Assembly (NCBI GenBank): GCA_934132805.1 | Contig: CAKPAB010000018.1 | Location: forward strand, 1 to 24,258 | Reading direction: 5' to 3' | Origin: an uncultured Clostridia bacterium | Lineage (GTDB): Bacteria; Bacillota; Clostridia; TANB77; CAG-508 | DNA length: 24,258 nucleotides | Shown here: in pieces, positions 1-8,421 of the stretch | How positions within the stretch are numbered: the first letter of the stretch is position 1 | Layout of the letters: every line of letters begins with the position of its first letter | Position numbers and translations under genes: made by a program | The notes under the pieces: model-generated | Databases searched by the model: none | Told to the model about the DNA's origin: nothing | What the model saw: the letters and a program-made list of their open reading frames with translations, nothing else

Positions 1-74
1 TCGAACCCACGGTAGGCTATTAACCTACGCCAATTTTCAAGACTGGTGCCATAAACCAACTCGACCACCTCTCC
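1..74 (-). tRNA. tRNA-Ser (anticodon UGA), 3' end cut by the window edge
   Basis: Reading the minus strand, the gene begins GGAGAGG at position 74, continues through a D arm and an anticodon loop with TGA (CTTGAAAA), and has the long variable arm typical of serine tRNAs (GTAGG...CCTAC pairing). It stops inside the T arm at GGGTTCGA, so the 3' half of the T stem and the acceptor strand are outside the window. A consensus-like promoter lies just upstream, so it is probably transcribed by itself rather than from the parA-parB operon. The UGA anticodon reads UCA and other UCN codons, which are common in AT-rich genomes. Confidence 0.93.
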
Positions 75-118
75 ATTTTTTAGACAAACATTTTTAAAAT
101 TGCCTAACGACAGTATTT

Positions 119-147
119 ATATTAGCATTTTTAAAAACATTTGTCAA
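119..147 (-). promoter_or_regulatory. sigma-A-type promoter of the tRNA-Ser gene
   Basis: On the minus strand there is TTGACA (147-142), a 17-nt spacer and TAATAT (124-119). Transcription would start near 112, about 38 nt before the tRNA 5' end, leaving a short leader for RNase P to remove. A perfect -35 with 17-nt spacing makes this one of the clearest promoters in the window. Confidence 0.75.
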
Positions 148-150
148 TAG

Positions 151-252
151 ATTTTTTAATATTTTTTAATTTTGTCGTCCACTTTGTCGCCCACTTTAAT
201 CATTTAATTTACTCTAATCAATTTTTAAATTTTGCTAACCATTTGCTAACCA
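151..252. repeat. three successive short tandem doublets
   Basis: The gap between the DUF4446 gene and the tRNA promoter contains three two-copy tandem repeats: ATTTTTTAAT at 151-160 and 161-170; TTTGTCGYCCAC at 171-182 and 183-194, with one difference; and TTTGCTAACCA at 231-241 and 242-252. Unit lengths are 10, 12 and 11 nt. No coding potential is evident in this stretch. They may be slippage products or paired protein-binding sites. Confidence 0.6.
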
Positions 253-300
253 ACATTACTAGCCTTATTAATTTCATTAAAAAGTCTAATTAATTTTCAT

Positions 301-807
301 CTATTTCTCCCTATAAACACCTCTAGAGTCCATAGCTCTTTTTATAGCCTCAGTCTCTTCATCAGACAATGTATAAGAAGATTTTCCATTTTCAACAGGT
401 TTTGCATAAATATTAGACATTTCTCTAGAATAAATACCATTAAAAACCACACCGGTATTTTTATCATCTAATAAAGCAACTGCAAAACTCAAATCGCTAC
501 CAGTATCTCTAAAAGCACTATACCTAACAATCCCAACCTTTTGAATGCAATTTGACAAATTATCATCTAAATTCTTACAAAAAGCCATTATTTCAGCATT
601 TTGCTTTTCAACTCTATCAACTTTATACATAAAATTTTCTAAATCTTCTTCTAAATTCTTTCCATTTCCCAACTTTTTCATAAATTTATCATATTTGCTT
701 TTAATTTTTAAATTGCTTACTAATAATCCTAAAAAAGCTATAAACAATAAAAGTATAAAAGCACTCATAATTAACAAATAATTATCTGTTTTTATAAATT
801 CTAACAT
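301..807 (-). CDS. DUF4446 family membrane-anchored protein
   Basis: This 168-residue protein has one hydrophobic segment near the N terminus (about residues 10-30), a short charged and coiled-coil-prone region (about 35-85), and a compact C-terminal domain with the motif VGIVRYSAF followed by GSDLSFAVALLD and GVVFNGIYSRE. That layout matches the DUF4446 family, which in Clostridia commonly lies next to parB near the origin. Its function is unknown. It starts 13 nt after the parB stop with AAAGG eight bases ahead of its ATG, so it is probably the last gene of a parA-parB-DUF4446 operon. A role linked to segregation or the cell envelope is inference from position only. Confidence 0.85.
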   Translation of the reverse strand: MLEFIKTDNYLLIMSAFILLLFIAFLGLLVSNLKIKSKYDKFMKKLGNGKNLEEDLENFMYKVDRVEKQNAEIMAFCKNLDDNLSNCIQKVGIVRYSAFRDTGSDLSFAVALLDDKNTGVVFNGIYSREMSNIYAKPVENGKSSYTLSDEETEAIKRAMDSRGVYREK

Positions 808-820
808 CTAATCAACCTTT

Positions 821-1672
821 CTATTTCATTAAATTTAAAATTCTTTCCAAATCATCATTTGATGCATATTCAATTATTATTTTACCTTTTTTCTTTCCAG
901 GTGCCATCTTTACCTTTGTTCCAAAAAATCCTTGAAATGTATTTTCTATATCTTTATACAAAATATTCATTCTTTTTAACTCTTCTCTTGAAACTTCTTT
1001 TTTGTTTATTCTTTTATTTGTTGCTTCTAATTCTTTAACAGGTGCACCTCTTTCAATAATATCAACAGCAGTTAAATACTGTTTTTCAGGATCTGTAATT
1101 GATAGTAAAGCTTTACAATGTGCTTCTGTTATTTTTCCTTGTTTTGCAAATTCAAGAACTCTAGGCTCTAAATTTAAAACTCTTACAGAATTAGCAATTG
1201 CACTTCTACTTTTTCCTAATTTTTTTGCAACTTCTTCTTGAGTTAGTCCATATGATTGCATTAGATTCTTTATTCCTACTGCTTTTTCAAATGGGTTTAA
1301 GTCTTCCCTTTGGATATTTTCTATTAATGCTATTTCATTGTTTTTTCTTTCATCATCTTCTCTTACTATTGCAGGAATTTCCTCTAAACCTGCTAATTTA
1401 CAAGCTCTCCATCTTCTTTCTCCTGCAATAATACTATAATATCCTTCTTTTTCAGTTACTATTATAGGTTGAATAAGTCCATATTCTTTTATAGATTCTG
1501 CCAATTCTTCTAATGCTTCTTGATTAAAATTTTTTCTTGGTTGGTCTCTGTTTGGCTCTACTTCTGTTATTTTTAGATTTTTTAGAACATCATCTTCTTT
1601 TACTTTTTCTTCTTCTGGTGTAGGCCCAAATAATGCATCTAAACCTTTTCCTAAACCTGTCATTTTAGGCAT
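821..1672 (-). CDS. parB: chromosome-partitioning protein ParB (Spo0J)
   Basis: This ParB-family CTPase and DNA-binding protein spreads from parS sites near the origin and works with ParA in origin segregation and SMC loading. Visible features are the N-terminal ParA-interacting stretch TGLGKGLDALFG, the CTP-binding ParB/Srx fold with GERRWRA and the ENIQREDLNPFEKA motif, then a helix-turn-helix (LTQEEVAKKLGKSRSAIANS) and a C-terminal dimerisation region. I chose the ATG at 1672 (283 residues) over the GTG at 1681 because the ribosome-binding site AAGGGAAGTG overlaps the GTG and is well placed for the ATG. It lies 21 nt after parA. I found no convincing parS site in the window. Confidence 0.96.
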   Translation of the reverse strand: MPKMTGLGKGLDALFGPTPEEEKVKEDDVLKNLKITEVEPNRDQPRKNFNQEALEELAESIKEYGLIQPIIVTEKEGYYSIIAGERRWRACKLAGLEEIPAIVREDDERKNNEIALIENIQREDLNPFEKAVGIKNLMQSYGLTQEEVAKKLGKSRSAIANSVRVLNLEPRVLEFAKQGKITEAHCKALLSITDPEKQYLTAVDIIERGAPVKELEATNKRINKKEVSREELKRMNILYKDIENTFQGFFGTKVKMAPGKKKGKIIIEYASNDDLERILNLMK

Positions 1673-1693
1673 ATCAATCACTTCCCTTTCTTA

Positions 1694-2455
1694 TTATTCT
1701 TCATTAATTTTTAAGAATTCTTTTGTAAATTTTTCGTATGTCTTGGCTCCTTTTGAACGTGGGTCATACTCTGTTATAGGCATACCATAACTTGGTGCTT
1801 CGCTTAGCCTTACATTTCTTGGTATTACTGTTTTATAAACCTTTTCTCCAAAGTATTTTTTTACTTCTTTTACAACTTGATTTGAAAGGTTTGTCCTTGC
1901 ATCATACATTGTAAGTAATGCACCTTCTATTTCTAATGTTTTATTTAAATGTTTTTTTACTAGACTTATTGTATTTAATAGTTGTCCTAGTCCTTCTAAG
2001 GCATAATATTCGCATTGTACTGGTATTAAAACACTATCTGATGCTGTAAAGGCATTTAGTGTAATTAGACCTAATGATGGTGGACAGTCTATTAATATAT
2101 AGTCAAATTTGTCTCTTACTTCTTCTAATTTTTCCTTTAGTCTTTGTTCTCTTGACATCATTGATACTAACTCTACTTCAGCACCTGCTAGGTTTATATT
2201 TGATGGACATACTAGTAGGTTTTTTATCATTGTTTTTTCTACAGTTTGTACCATTTCTACGTCTGTTACTAATATGTCGTATGTTGAGTAGTCTACTTCT
2301 TTTTCAGCTCCTACTCCACTTGTTGCATTCCCTTGAGGATCTGCATCTATTAGTAATACTTTTTTTCCTTTTTTTGCAAGCATTGTGCTTAAGTTTATTG
2401 TTGTTGTTGTTTTTCCAACTCCACCTTTTTGGTTTGCTACAGATATTATTTTTCC
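1694..2455 (-). CDS. parA: chromosome-partitioning ATPase ParA (Soj)
   Basis: This ParA/MinD-type ATPase dimerises on ATP binding, binds DNA non-specifically and partners with ParB. It also modulates DnaA in Bacillus. The deviant Walker A box QKGGVGKTTTT follows the N-terminal strand, with LLIDADPQGNAT (Walker A') and FDYILIDCPPSLG (Walker B) further on. I prefer the GTG at 2455, giving 253 residues beginning MGKIISVANQ, because a GGGGG ribosome-binding site sits about 8 nt ahead and 253 is the length of B. subtilis Soj. The ATG at 2473 would add six residues and has little upstream support. It is the first gene of the parA-parB-DUF4446 operon. Confidence 0.96.
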   Translation of the reverse strand, partial: GKIISVANQKGGVGKTTTTINLSTMLAKKGKKVLLIDADPQGNATSGVGAEKEVDYSTYDILVTDVEMVQTVEKTMIKNLLVCPSNINLAGAEVELVSMMSREQRLKEKLEEVRDKFDYILIDCPPSLGLITLNAFTASDSVLIPVQCEYYALEGLGQLLNTISLVKKHLNKTLEIEGALLTMYDARTNLSNQVVKEVKKYFGEKVYKTVIPRNVRLSEAPSYGMPITEYDPRSKGAKTYEKFTKEFLKINEE

Positions 2456-2520
2456 CACAATTTTTGCCCCCATTTCTTATTGTAAATATTTACTTACCGC
2501 TTTCTTTTATTGCTATATTT

Positions 2521-2549
2521 ATAATATACAAATTTTTCTAAAAAGTCAA
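2521..2549 (-). promoter_or_regulatory. promoter of the parA-parB operon
   Basis: On the minus strand TTGACT (2549-2544) is followed by a 17-nt spacer and TATTAT (2526-2521), with a TG one base before the -10. The predicted start near 2514 gives a leader of about 60 nt. The promoter lies immediately beyond the long palindrome at 2585-3038. Confidence 0.6.
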
Positions 2550-2584
2550 TGTTTTTGTTGTTTTTTTAGAAATTTTTTTGTTTC

Positions 2585-3038
2585 TAAGTTGCAATTCATA
2601 GTCTATAATTTGGTCTATAGCACAAGTGGGGCTTTATAGGTATATATTTTATATTGTATCTTGTTCATTACGTTCAAAAAGAAAATCTAATATAAAGAAC
2701 TGAGCCTCTCTCACTCAGGCCAAAACTGTATATATGTATATGGTTTTAGAATTCTTGAATGCAATTGAAACAATATTAGAATTTCTTAAAAAATAAATGG
2801 AAAGAGTTCACAAAGTGGAAGGGTGCCATTTATTTTTTTAGAAATTCTTATATTGTGTAATGCAGCCGAAAGAATTATCAAAGCATATACATATATACAG
2901 TTTTTCCGTGAGCATTCCTCAGTTTTTTATTTAAGATTTTCTATTTTTCACTTCAATCAATCGATACAATATAAAATATATACCTATAAAGCCCCACTTA
3001 CGCTATAAACCAAATTATAGACTATGAATTGTAACTTA
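2585..3038. repeat. 454-bp imperfect palindrome with two ~215-bp inverted arms
   Basis: The left arm (2585-2800) and right arm (2826-3038) are inverted copies around a loop of about 25 nt, centred near 2812. Perfectly matched blocks include 2592-2614 with 3009-3031 (23 nt), 2624-2660 with 2963-2999 (37 nt), 2722-2742 with 2884-2904 (21 nt), and AAATAAATGG with CCATTTATTT next to the loop. Between these blocks the arms have diverged clearly. No convincing gene lies inside. No obvious target-site duplication flanks it. It could be a fold-back or MITE-like element, two inverted copies of a dispersed repeat, or the template of a long hairpin RNA. It occupies the whole parA-rsmG gap, where noc lies in Bacillus. 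Confidence 0.85.
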
Positions 3039-3066
3039 TTAAATAAAAGTTCTTTAAAAAACATCA

Positions 3067-3099
3067 CAAAAAAACCACTATATAAAAATATAATGGTTT
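3067..3099 (-). terminator. Rho-independent terminator after rsmG
   Basis: On the minus strand AAACCATTATA and TATAGTGGTTT form an 11-bp stem (one G-U pair) around a short A/T loop, followed directly by a run of T. It begins a few bases after the rsmG stop codon and would end the mnmE-mnmG-rsmG transcript before the long palindrome. Confidence 0.75.
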
Positions 3100-3105
3100 A
3101 AAACT

Positions 3106-3828
3106 TTATTTTAATGGCTCTTTAGCAGGCAAACCCGCTTTTCTAGGAAATCTTGCCGGAGTATTTTTAACCTTATCCAAAACAACAACACTTCTAGAAA
3201 TATCAGAATCAGGCAAAACAAACTCATCAACACACAAAACTTTTCCCCCAAGAAGACTAACCGCATTTTTACTAGAAACAAGTTCATCCTCAACATTGTT
3301 CCCCTTCATACAAATACATTCTCCACCAATTTTGCAAATAGGCAACAAATACTCAGAAAGAACAGAAAGATTCGCAACAGCTCTAGCAGTAACAAAGTCA
3401 AATTTTTCTCTATAAATCTTATTTTTGCCAAAATCTTCAACTCTACTATGAACAGTAACTATATTTTTCAAATTCAATTTAACTATAACATCATTTAAAA
3501 AATTTATTCTCTTATTTAAAGAATCAACCAACGTTATAGTCAAATCAGGTCTTAATATTTTTAAAGGAATTCCTGGGAAGCCTGCCCCTGTACCAACATC
3601 TGCAAGACTAGCATTTTCTTTTAAATATTTATTTATAGTTAATGAATCTATAAAATGTTTTAATACAATTTCTTTATGGTCTGTAATTGCTGTCAAATTT
3701 ATTTTTTCATTCCATTCCAATAATAAATTCATATACTCATAAAATTGATTCAATTGTTCTTCAGAAAACTCAATTTTCAATTTTTGCCCATATTCAATCA
3801 TTATTTTTTTAAATTCTTCTATTTTCAT
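3106..3828 (-). CDS. rsmG: 16S rRNA (guanine-N7) methyltransferase RsmG (GidB)
   Basis: This SAM-dependent enzyme methylates N7 of G527 (E. coli numbering) in 16S rRNA, in the decoding region. The 240-residue protein has the family's N-terminal helical part ending in WNEKINLTAI (about 39-48), the SAM-binding motif DVGTGAGFPGIPL (about 77-89), VDSLNKRINFL, and FVTARAVANL with the conserved arginine. Length is normal. AAAGGAA about nine bases upstream supports the ATG. It lies 44 nt after mnmG, as in many Gram-positives, and is followed by a terminator. Loss of RsmG in other bacteria gives low-level streptomycin resistance. Confidence 0.97.
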   Translation of the reverse strand: MKIEEFKKIMIEYGQKLKIEFSEEQLNQFYEYMNLLLEWNEKINLTAITDHKEIVLKHFIDSLTINKYLKENASLADVGTGAGFPGIPLKILRPDLTITLVDSLNKRINFLNDVIVKLNLKNIVTVHSRVEDFGKNKIYREKFDFVTARAVANLSVLSEYLLPICKIGGECICMKGNNVEDELVSSKNAVSLLGGKVLCVDEFVLPDSDISRSVVVLDKVKNTPARFPRKAGLPAKEPLK

Positions 3829-3872
3829 CTAATTATATTCCTTTCAATTTACATTTTATAATTTTGTATTTT

Positions 3873-5750
3873 TTAATTAGAATTTTTATTTACTTGCAAA
3901 TAAATTAAAAGTACAGAAATATCAGCAGGAGAAACTCCTGAAATCCTAGAGGCTTGCCCAATTGAGCGTGGTCTGAATTTGTCAAGTTTTTGTCTAGCTT
4001 CCAAACATAAACCATTTATTGAATTATAATCAATATTCTCAGGCAACAATTTTGTCTCCATTTTTTTGAATTTTGCTACTTGTTCTTCTTGCATTTTTAT
4101 ATATCCTTCATATTTTACTTGAATTTCGACTTCTTCTTTTTCTTGTAAAGTAAGATTTGGTCTATCTCGATCGATTGGAGCTAGTTTTTCATAATTTAAT
4201 TCTGTTCTTTTTAAAAGTTCTGCCATCTTTGTACCTGTTGTAAGAGGTGATGTTCCACAATTTATCAACAAATCATTCACTTCTTTTGTTGGTTTTACAA
4301 TTAAATTTCTTAATCTTTCTATTTCTTTTTCAATATTTGCTTTTTTAGTTAAAAATCTTTGATATCTTTCCTCAGAAATCAAGCCTACTTCATGACCTAT
4401 TTCTGTTAATCTTAAATCAGCATTGTCTTGTCTTAAAAGTAGCCTATATTCGGCTCTAGAAGTCATCATTCTATATGGCTCATTTGTTCCTTTTGTAACA
4501 ATATCATCAATTAAAACGCCTATATATCCTTGTGTTCTGTCTAAAATTACAGGGTCTTTACCTTTTATTTTTTGTGCAGCATTTATTCCTGCAATTAGTC
4601 CTTGGCACGCTGCTTCTTCATAACCAGAAGTTCCATTTGTTTGACCTGCCATAAATAAACCGTCTATTCCCTTATATTCTAAAGAAAGCTTTAAATTAGA
4701 AGGGTCTATACAATCATATTCTATAGCGTATGCAGATCTTGTAAATTCAGCATTTTCTAGGCCTGGTATTGTATGATATAGAGCTATTTGCACATCTTCT
4801 GGTAAAGATGAGCTTAAACCTTGTATATACATTTCATCTGTATCTAATCCTACTGGCTCAACAAATGCCTGATGTCTAGGTTTGTCACTAAATCTTACAA
4901 CTTTATCTTCTATAGATGGACAATACCTTGGACCTGTACCTTCTATCACTCCTGCATATAAAGGTGATCTATGTAAATTGTCTCTTATAATTTGATGTGT
5001 TTTTTCATTTGTGTATGTTAGATAACAATCAACTTGCTTTAACTCATCGATTTCATCTTCAAACGAAAATGGTAAAATATTTTCATCTCCTTTTTGTACT
5101 TCCATCTTAGAGAAGTCTATGCTTCGCTTGTTTATTCTAGCTGGTGTTCCAGTCTTAAATCTTACCAAGTCTATACCTATACGTTTAAGCGAATCTGATA
5201 ACTTATTAGCTGCTGCAACTCCATCTGGCCCACTTTCTTGTGAAAATTCTCCCATAAATATTTTTCCTTTTAGATATGTTCCTGTAGCAACTATAACAGC
5301 TTTTACACCATAAATAGCTCCAGCTGCAGTTTCTATCCCCACAACCTTGCCATTTTCGACCTTAATATCCACAATTTCTCCCTGTTTTAGAAATAAATTT
5401 TCTTGTTTTTCTAAAGTATGTTTCATTTCTGCGTGATATTTTTTTCTATCGGCTTGTGCTCTTAAAGAATGAACAGCTGGGCCTTTAGAAGTATTTAACA
5501 TTTTAATTTGAATCATAGTTTTATCTATGTTTTTCCCCATTTCTCCACCAAGTGCGTCAATCTCTCTTACTAAATGTCCTTTTGAACTTCCTCCTATGTG
5601 TGGATTACATGGCATATTTGCCACAGCCTCTAAGCTTATAGAAAATACCAATGTTTTCATTCCTAATCTTGCTGCAGCAAGTCCTGCTTCACAGCCTGCA
5701 TGTCCTGCTCCAATTACTGCTATATCATAATCTCCAGCAAAGTAACTCAT
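3873..5750 (-). CDS. mnmG: tRNA uridine-34 carboxymethylaminomethyl enzyme, FAD subunit MnmG (GidA)
   Basis: MnmG binds FAD and, with the GTPase MnmE, installs the (carboxymethyl)aminomethyl group at C5 of wobble uridine 34 in a set of tRNAs. The Rossmann motif GAGHAGCEAG is at residues 14-23, and the signature with the catalytic cysteine (PCNPHIGGSSKGH) starts near 47. The C-terminal helical domain that contacts MnmE is complete (ASRISGVSPADISVLLIYL). I chose the ATG at 5750 (625 residues) because AAAGGAG lies seven bases upstream. An in-frame upstream extension would add 11 unconserved residues and include the ribosome-binding site. The partner mnmE is the upstream gene, 429 nt away. Confidence 0.97.
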   Translation of the reverse strand: MSYFAGDYDIAVIGAGHAGCEAGLAAARLGMKTLVFSISLEAVANMPCNPHIGGSSKGHLVREIDALGGEMGKNIDKTMIQIKMLNTSKGPAVHSLRAQADRKKYHAEMKHTLEKQENLFLKQGEIVDIKVENGKVVGIETAAGAIYGVKAVIVATGTYLKGKIFMGEFSQESGPDGVAAANKLSDSLKRIGIDLVRFKTGTPARINKRSIDFSKMEVQKGDENILPFSFEDEIDELKQVDCYLTYTNEKTHQIIRDNLHRSPLYAGVIEGTGPRYCPSIEDKVVRFSDKPRHQAFVEPVGLDTDEMYIQGLSSSLPEDVQIALYHTIPGLENAEFTRSAYAIEYDCIDPSNLKLSLEYKGIDGLFMAGQTNGTSGYEEAACQGLIAGINAAQKIKGKDPVILDRTQGYIGVLIDDIVTKGTNEPYRMMTSRAEYRLLLRQDNADLRLTEIGHEVGLISEERYQRFLTKKANIEKEIERLRNLIVKPTKEVNDLLINCGTSPLTTGTKMAELLKRTELNYEKLAPIDRDRPNLTLQEKEEVEIQVKYEGYIKMQEEQVAKFKKMETKLLPENIDYNSINGLCLEARQKLDKFRPRSIGQASRISGVSPADISVLLIYLQVNKNSN

Positions 5751-6179
5751 TTTTTTCTCCTTTCCATGAGAAACAGAAAACACTGTTTTATATACAATAA
5801 TACAAATTTTTACCTATCAGTGTCCATCTTATTTTGTCGAATTTTGTCGAACGTCTCTATTTCCGTAAATCAATGGGCTTTTGTATATTTTTACAATCAA
5901 GTTCTTTTCTTTGTTTTTTAATTTTATATTTTATGTATACTGTAATATTTGTTCGCCCTCTAAACTGTTCTTTTTATTGATTTATATATGCTTTCAGCCT
6001 ATTTTTTAAGCTTATAAATTCATTGTTTACTTATTAGTGTGTTTTCTTTTTCTCTTATTTCAATTTATTCTATATTTTTCTTTTTATTTTCGTCGTATTT
6101 CGTTTTTATTGTTTTATATATGAAATTATATGTATTTGTATATAAAATTTGATTACAATCCATTTTCGTGTCTGCTATA
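5751..6179 (-). promoter_or_regulatory. 429-nt mnmE-mnmG gap with a candidate mnmG promoter
   Basis: No gene is visible here. On the minus strand TGGACA (5826-5821), an 18-nt spacer and TATTAT (5802-5797) form a plausible promoter for mnmG-rsmG, starting near 5790. The leader can form a small hairpin (AAACAG with CTGTTT, about 5771-5788). The rest is T-rich on the plus strand, with a short direct repeat ATTTTGTCGAA near 5830-5850. No strong terminator follows mnmE, so mnmG may also be transcribed by read-through. Confidence 0.45.
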
Positions 6180-7551
6180 TTATTTTCCTAAACAGAACTT
6201 AGAAAAAATTTCATCTATAATATCATCAGTTACAACTTCACCTGTTATATTTCCCAAATCTTCCAAAATATCCTTTATAAAAATTGCCACTATATCTACT
6301 GGCATCTGCTGTTCAATTGTATCCTGAGTCTTTTTTACATTTTCAATAGCTTTAGAAATTAAATTTTTATGTCTCAAGTTAGTAATAATTACATCATTAT
6401 CTACATTAATTTCCTCTAAATTAAACATTTTAGAAATTAATGCATATAATTTTTCTAGTCCATCTCCATTTAATGCTGAAATTTTTATAACATTATCAGT
6501 AATATTGGTAAATCTTTCATCATTTTCTTTTAAAACACTGTTTAAATCAGCTTTGTTTAATAAAATAATTGATTTTTTTCCATTTATAATGTCTAAAATT
6601 TCAATATCTTCTTTTGATAATTCTTTTGAACTATCAAAAATAGCAATAACCAAGTCTGCATCGCTTGCAATTTCCTTTGATTTTTTTATTCCTATCTTTT
6701 CAACCTCATCCTTTGCATCCCTAATGCCCGCTGTATCTATAAGTTTTAGAGGAACTCCTTCTATAGTTACAAATTCTTCAATTGTGTCCCTTGTTGTACC
6801 TTCATATTCCGTAACAATTGCCCTATCTTCCTTTAAAATTGCATTCAATAATGATGATTTTCCTGCATTTGGTTTTCCAATTATCGCAGTCTTAATTCCC
6901 TCTTTTATTAGTTTTCCATTATCAAAACTTTTTTCCAAAGCCTCCAACTTAGTTCTTACACTTGCCAACATGCTTAAAATCTCGCCATTTGTAACATCAT
7001 CTACATCATATTCTGGATAGTCTATGCTTACATCGACATTTACCATTACATCTAAAATTTCTTGTTTTATTTCTTTAATCTTTTTAGATAGAACTCCTTC
7101 AAGCAGCTTAACACCTGTCTTTGCTTCCTTTTCTGATTTTGCATTTATAACATCTATTACAGATTCTGCTTGCAATAAATCTATTCTGCCGTTTAAAAAG
7201 GCTCTTTTTGTAAATTCCCCTGGTTCCGCTAAATTTGCACCATTTTTTAGGCATAAATCTAGTATTTTTCTTATTATTACATTTCCTCCATGTGTGTTTA
7301 TTTCACACATATTTTCTGTTGTATAACTTTTTGGTGCTTTAAAATAAGATACCAAAACTTCATCAATTATTTCCCCATTTTCTACTATATGGCCATATTT
7401 TATGGTGTATCCTTTGATATTTTCTATGTTTTCTTTTTTCTTTGGCATAAATATTTTATCTAAAACATCAAAACATTTTTCACCACTCATCCTTACTATC
7501 CCAATTCCTCCAATTCCGTGGAGCCGTAGATATTGAAGCTATTACATCCAT
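6180..7551 (-). CDS. mnmE: tRNA modification GTPase MnmE (TrmE), with an apparent frameshift near the start
   Basis: MnmE is the GTPase partner of MnmG in wobble-uridine modification. The uninterrupted frame (6180-7490) carries the tetrahydrofolate-binding N domain with INTHGGN and the G domain with P-loop GKPNAGKS, DTAGIRD and NKAD. The C-terminal FCLGK motif carries the catalytic cysteine. That frame starts too late. The true start is the ATG at 7551, with AAGGGAG seven bases upstream, encoding MDVIASISTAP. The next codons lie in the wrong frame unless one base near 7518 is removed, which restores the family motif GGIGIVRMSG and gives 456 residues, the normal length. So there is either a sequencing or assembly error or a real +1 frameshift. 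Without repair, only a protein lacking about 20 N-terminal residues could be made, from a weakly supported ATG at 7490. Confidence 0.9.
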
Positions 7552-7656
7552 TATAAATCTCCCTTCTTTAATTAATTTTTTTACCAAAAAAGATCAAAGA
7601 CAGAACTACTATATTACAAGTAAAATCCGACCTTTGACCTCCGATTTTATATAAAA

Positions 7657-8370
7657 TTATTTTGTATTTTTATTTTTTAAAGAAATAACAATTCTTCTTC
7701 TTGGCTCTTCCCCAATGCTTCTAGTCTCAACTCTTGTGCTATTTTGTAATTTTGTATGAATTATTTTTCTTTCATATGCTTGCATAGGTTCCAAAGCAAC
7801 TGATTTTCTAGTTTTTACAACTGTTTTTTCTAGTTTTTCAGCTAAATCTTCCAATGCTTTTTCTCTTTTAGCTTTATATCCTTCTATGTCTAATATTACT
7901 CTTACTCTATTTTCAACGCCTTTACTAGCTATTGAAGATAAAATATTTTGAAAAGCATATAGTGTTTCTCCTCTATATCCGATTAAAAAACCTAAATTTT
8001 CATTGTTTATGTTTACTTTTAAACCTGTTTCAGTCTTTTCTATGCTATATTTAGCATTTTTTTCAGCTTTTTCTAAAAATTCCTTTAAGAATTTTTCTAC
8101 ATTTTTTTCAGCTTTTTCTTGTTCTTCAATAGATAATTTTTGTTCTTTTTTATCTTTTCTGTCTTTTTTTACAACATTTTTTTCTTCTTTAACTGTTAAT
8201 TCTACTTTTACAACTCTAGGTGCTAAAATACTAAAAAAGCTTCTTTTTTGTTCACTTTCTAAAACTTTAACATCAACCATGTCTTTTGAAACTTTTAGTT
8301 CCTTTAAACCTTTTTCTATGGCTTCATTTGTAGTTTTTCCTTCTGCTATAATACTTTTTCCCATATTCAT
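7657..8370 (-). CDS. jag: KH/R3H RNA-binding protein Jag (KhpB, SpoIIIJ-associated)
   Basis: The 237-residue protein has three parts: an N-terminal Jag_N domain (about 5-60, ending in SFFSILAPRVVKVEL), a charged linker rich in Lys and Glu (about 61-105), and a KH domain with GYRG at 131-134 followed by an R3H domain (about 165-235, RKIIHTKLQN). KhpB is an RNA chaperone that pairs with KhpA and influences cell division and elongation in streptococci. Its gene sits after yidC in most Firmicutes, as here (51-nt gap). AGAAGGGA lies ahead of the ATG at 8370 and the second ATG at 8364 is equally possible. Confidence 0.95.
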   Translation of the reverse strand: MNMGKSIIAEGKTTNEAIEKGLKELKVSKDMVDVKVLESEQKRSFFSILAPRVVKVELTVKEEKNVVKKDRKDKKEQKLSIEEQEKAEKNVEKFLKEFLEKAEKNAKYSIEKTETGLKVNINNENLGFLIGYRGETLYAFQNILSSIASKGVENRVRVILDIEGYKAKREKALEDLAEKLEKTVVKTRKSVALEPMQAYERKIIHTKLQNSTRVETRSIGEEPRRRIVISLKNKNTK

Positions 8371-8421
8371 TCATTCCCTTCTCAAAACTTAAACTAAATT
8401 GAAAAAATTAAGTTTTTCAAC

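Noticed and set aside
2074..2541. 155-codon open frame opposite parA
   Set aside because: It is antisense to a clearly real gene, Leu/Phe-rich from reading an AT-rich gene backward, and has no ribosome-binding site.
2823..3008. 61-codon open frame inside the long palindrome
   Set aside because: Its codons fall in one arm of the inverted repeat, it lacks a ribosome-binding site, and it matches no family I know.
5764..5776. Possible parS-like sequence (TTTCCATGAGAAACA) in the mnmG leader
   Set aside because: It agrees with the TGTTTCACGTGAAACA consensus at only about 11 of 16 positions and is not a palindrome, so I do not call a parS site.
7621..7655. Terminator between jag and mnmE
   Set aside because: AAAATC and GATTTT can pair, but the inner bases do not continue the stem and no T run follows on the minus strand.
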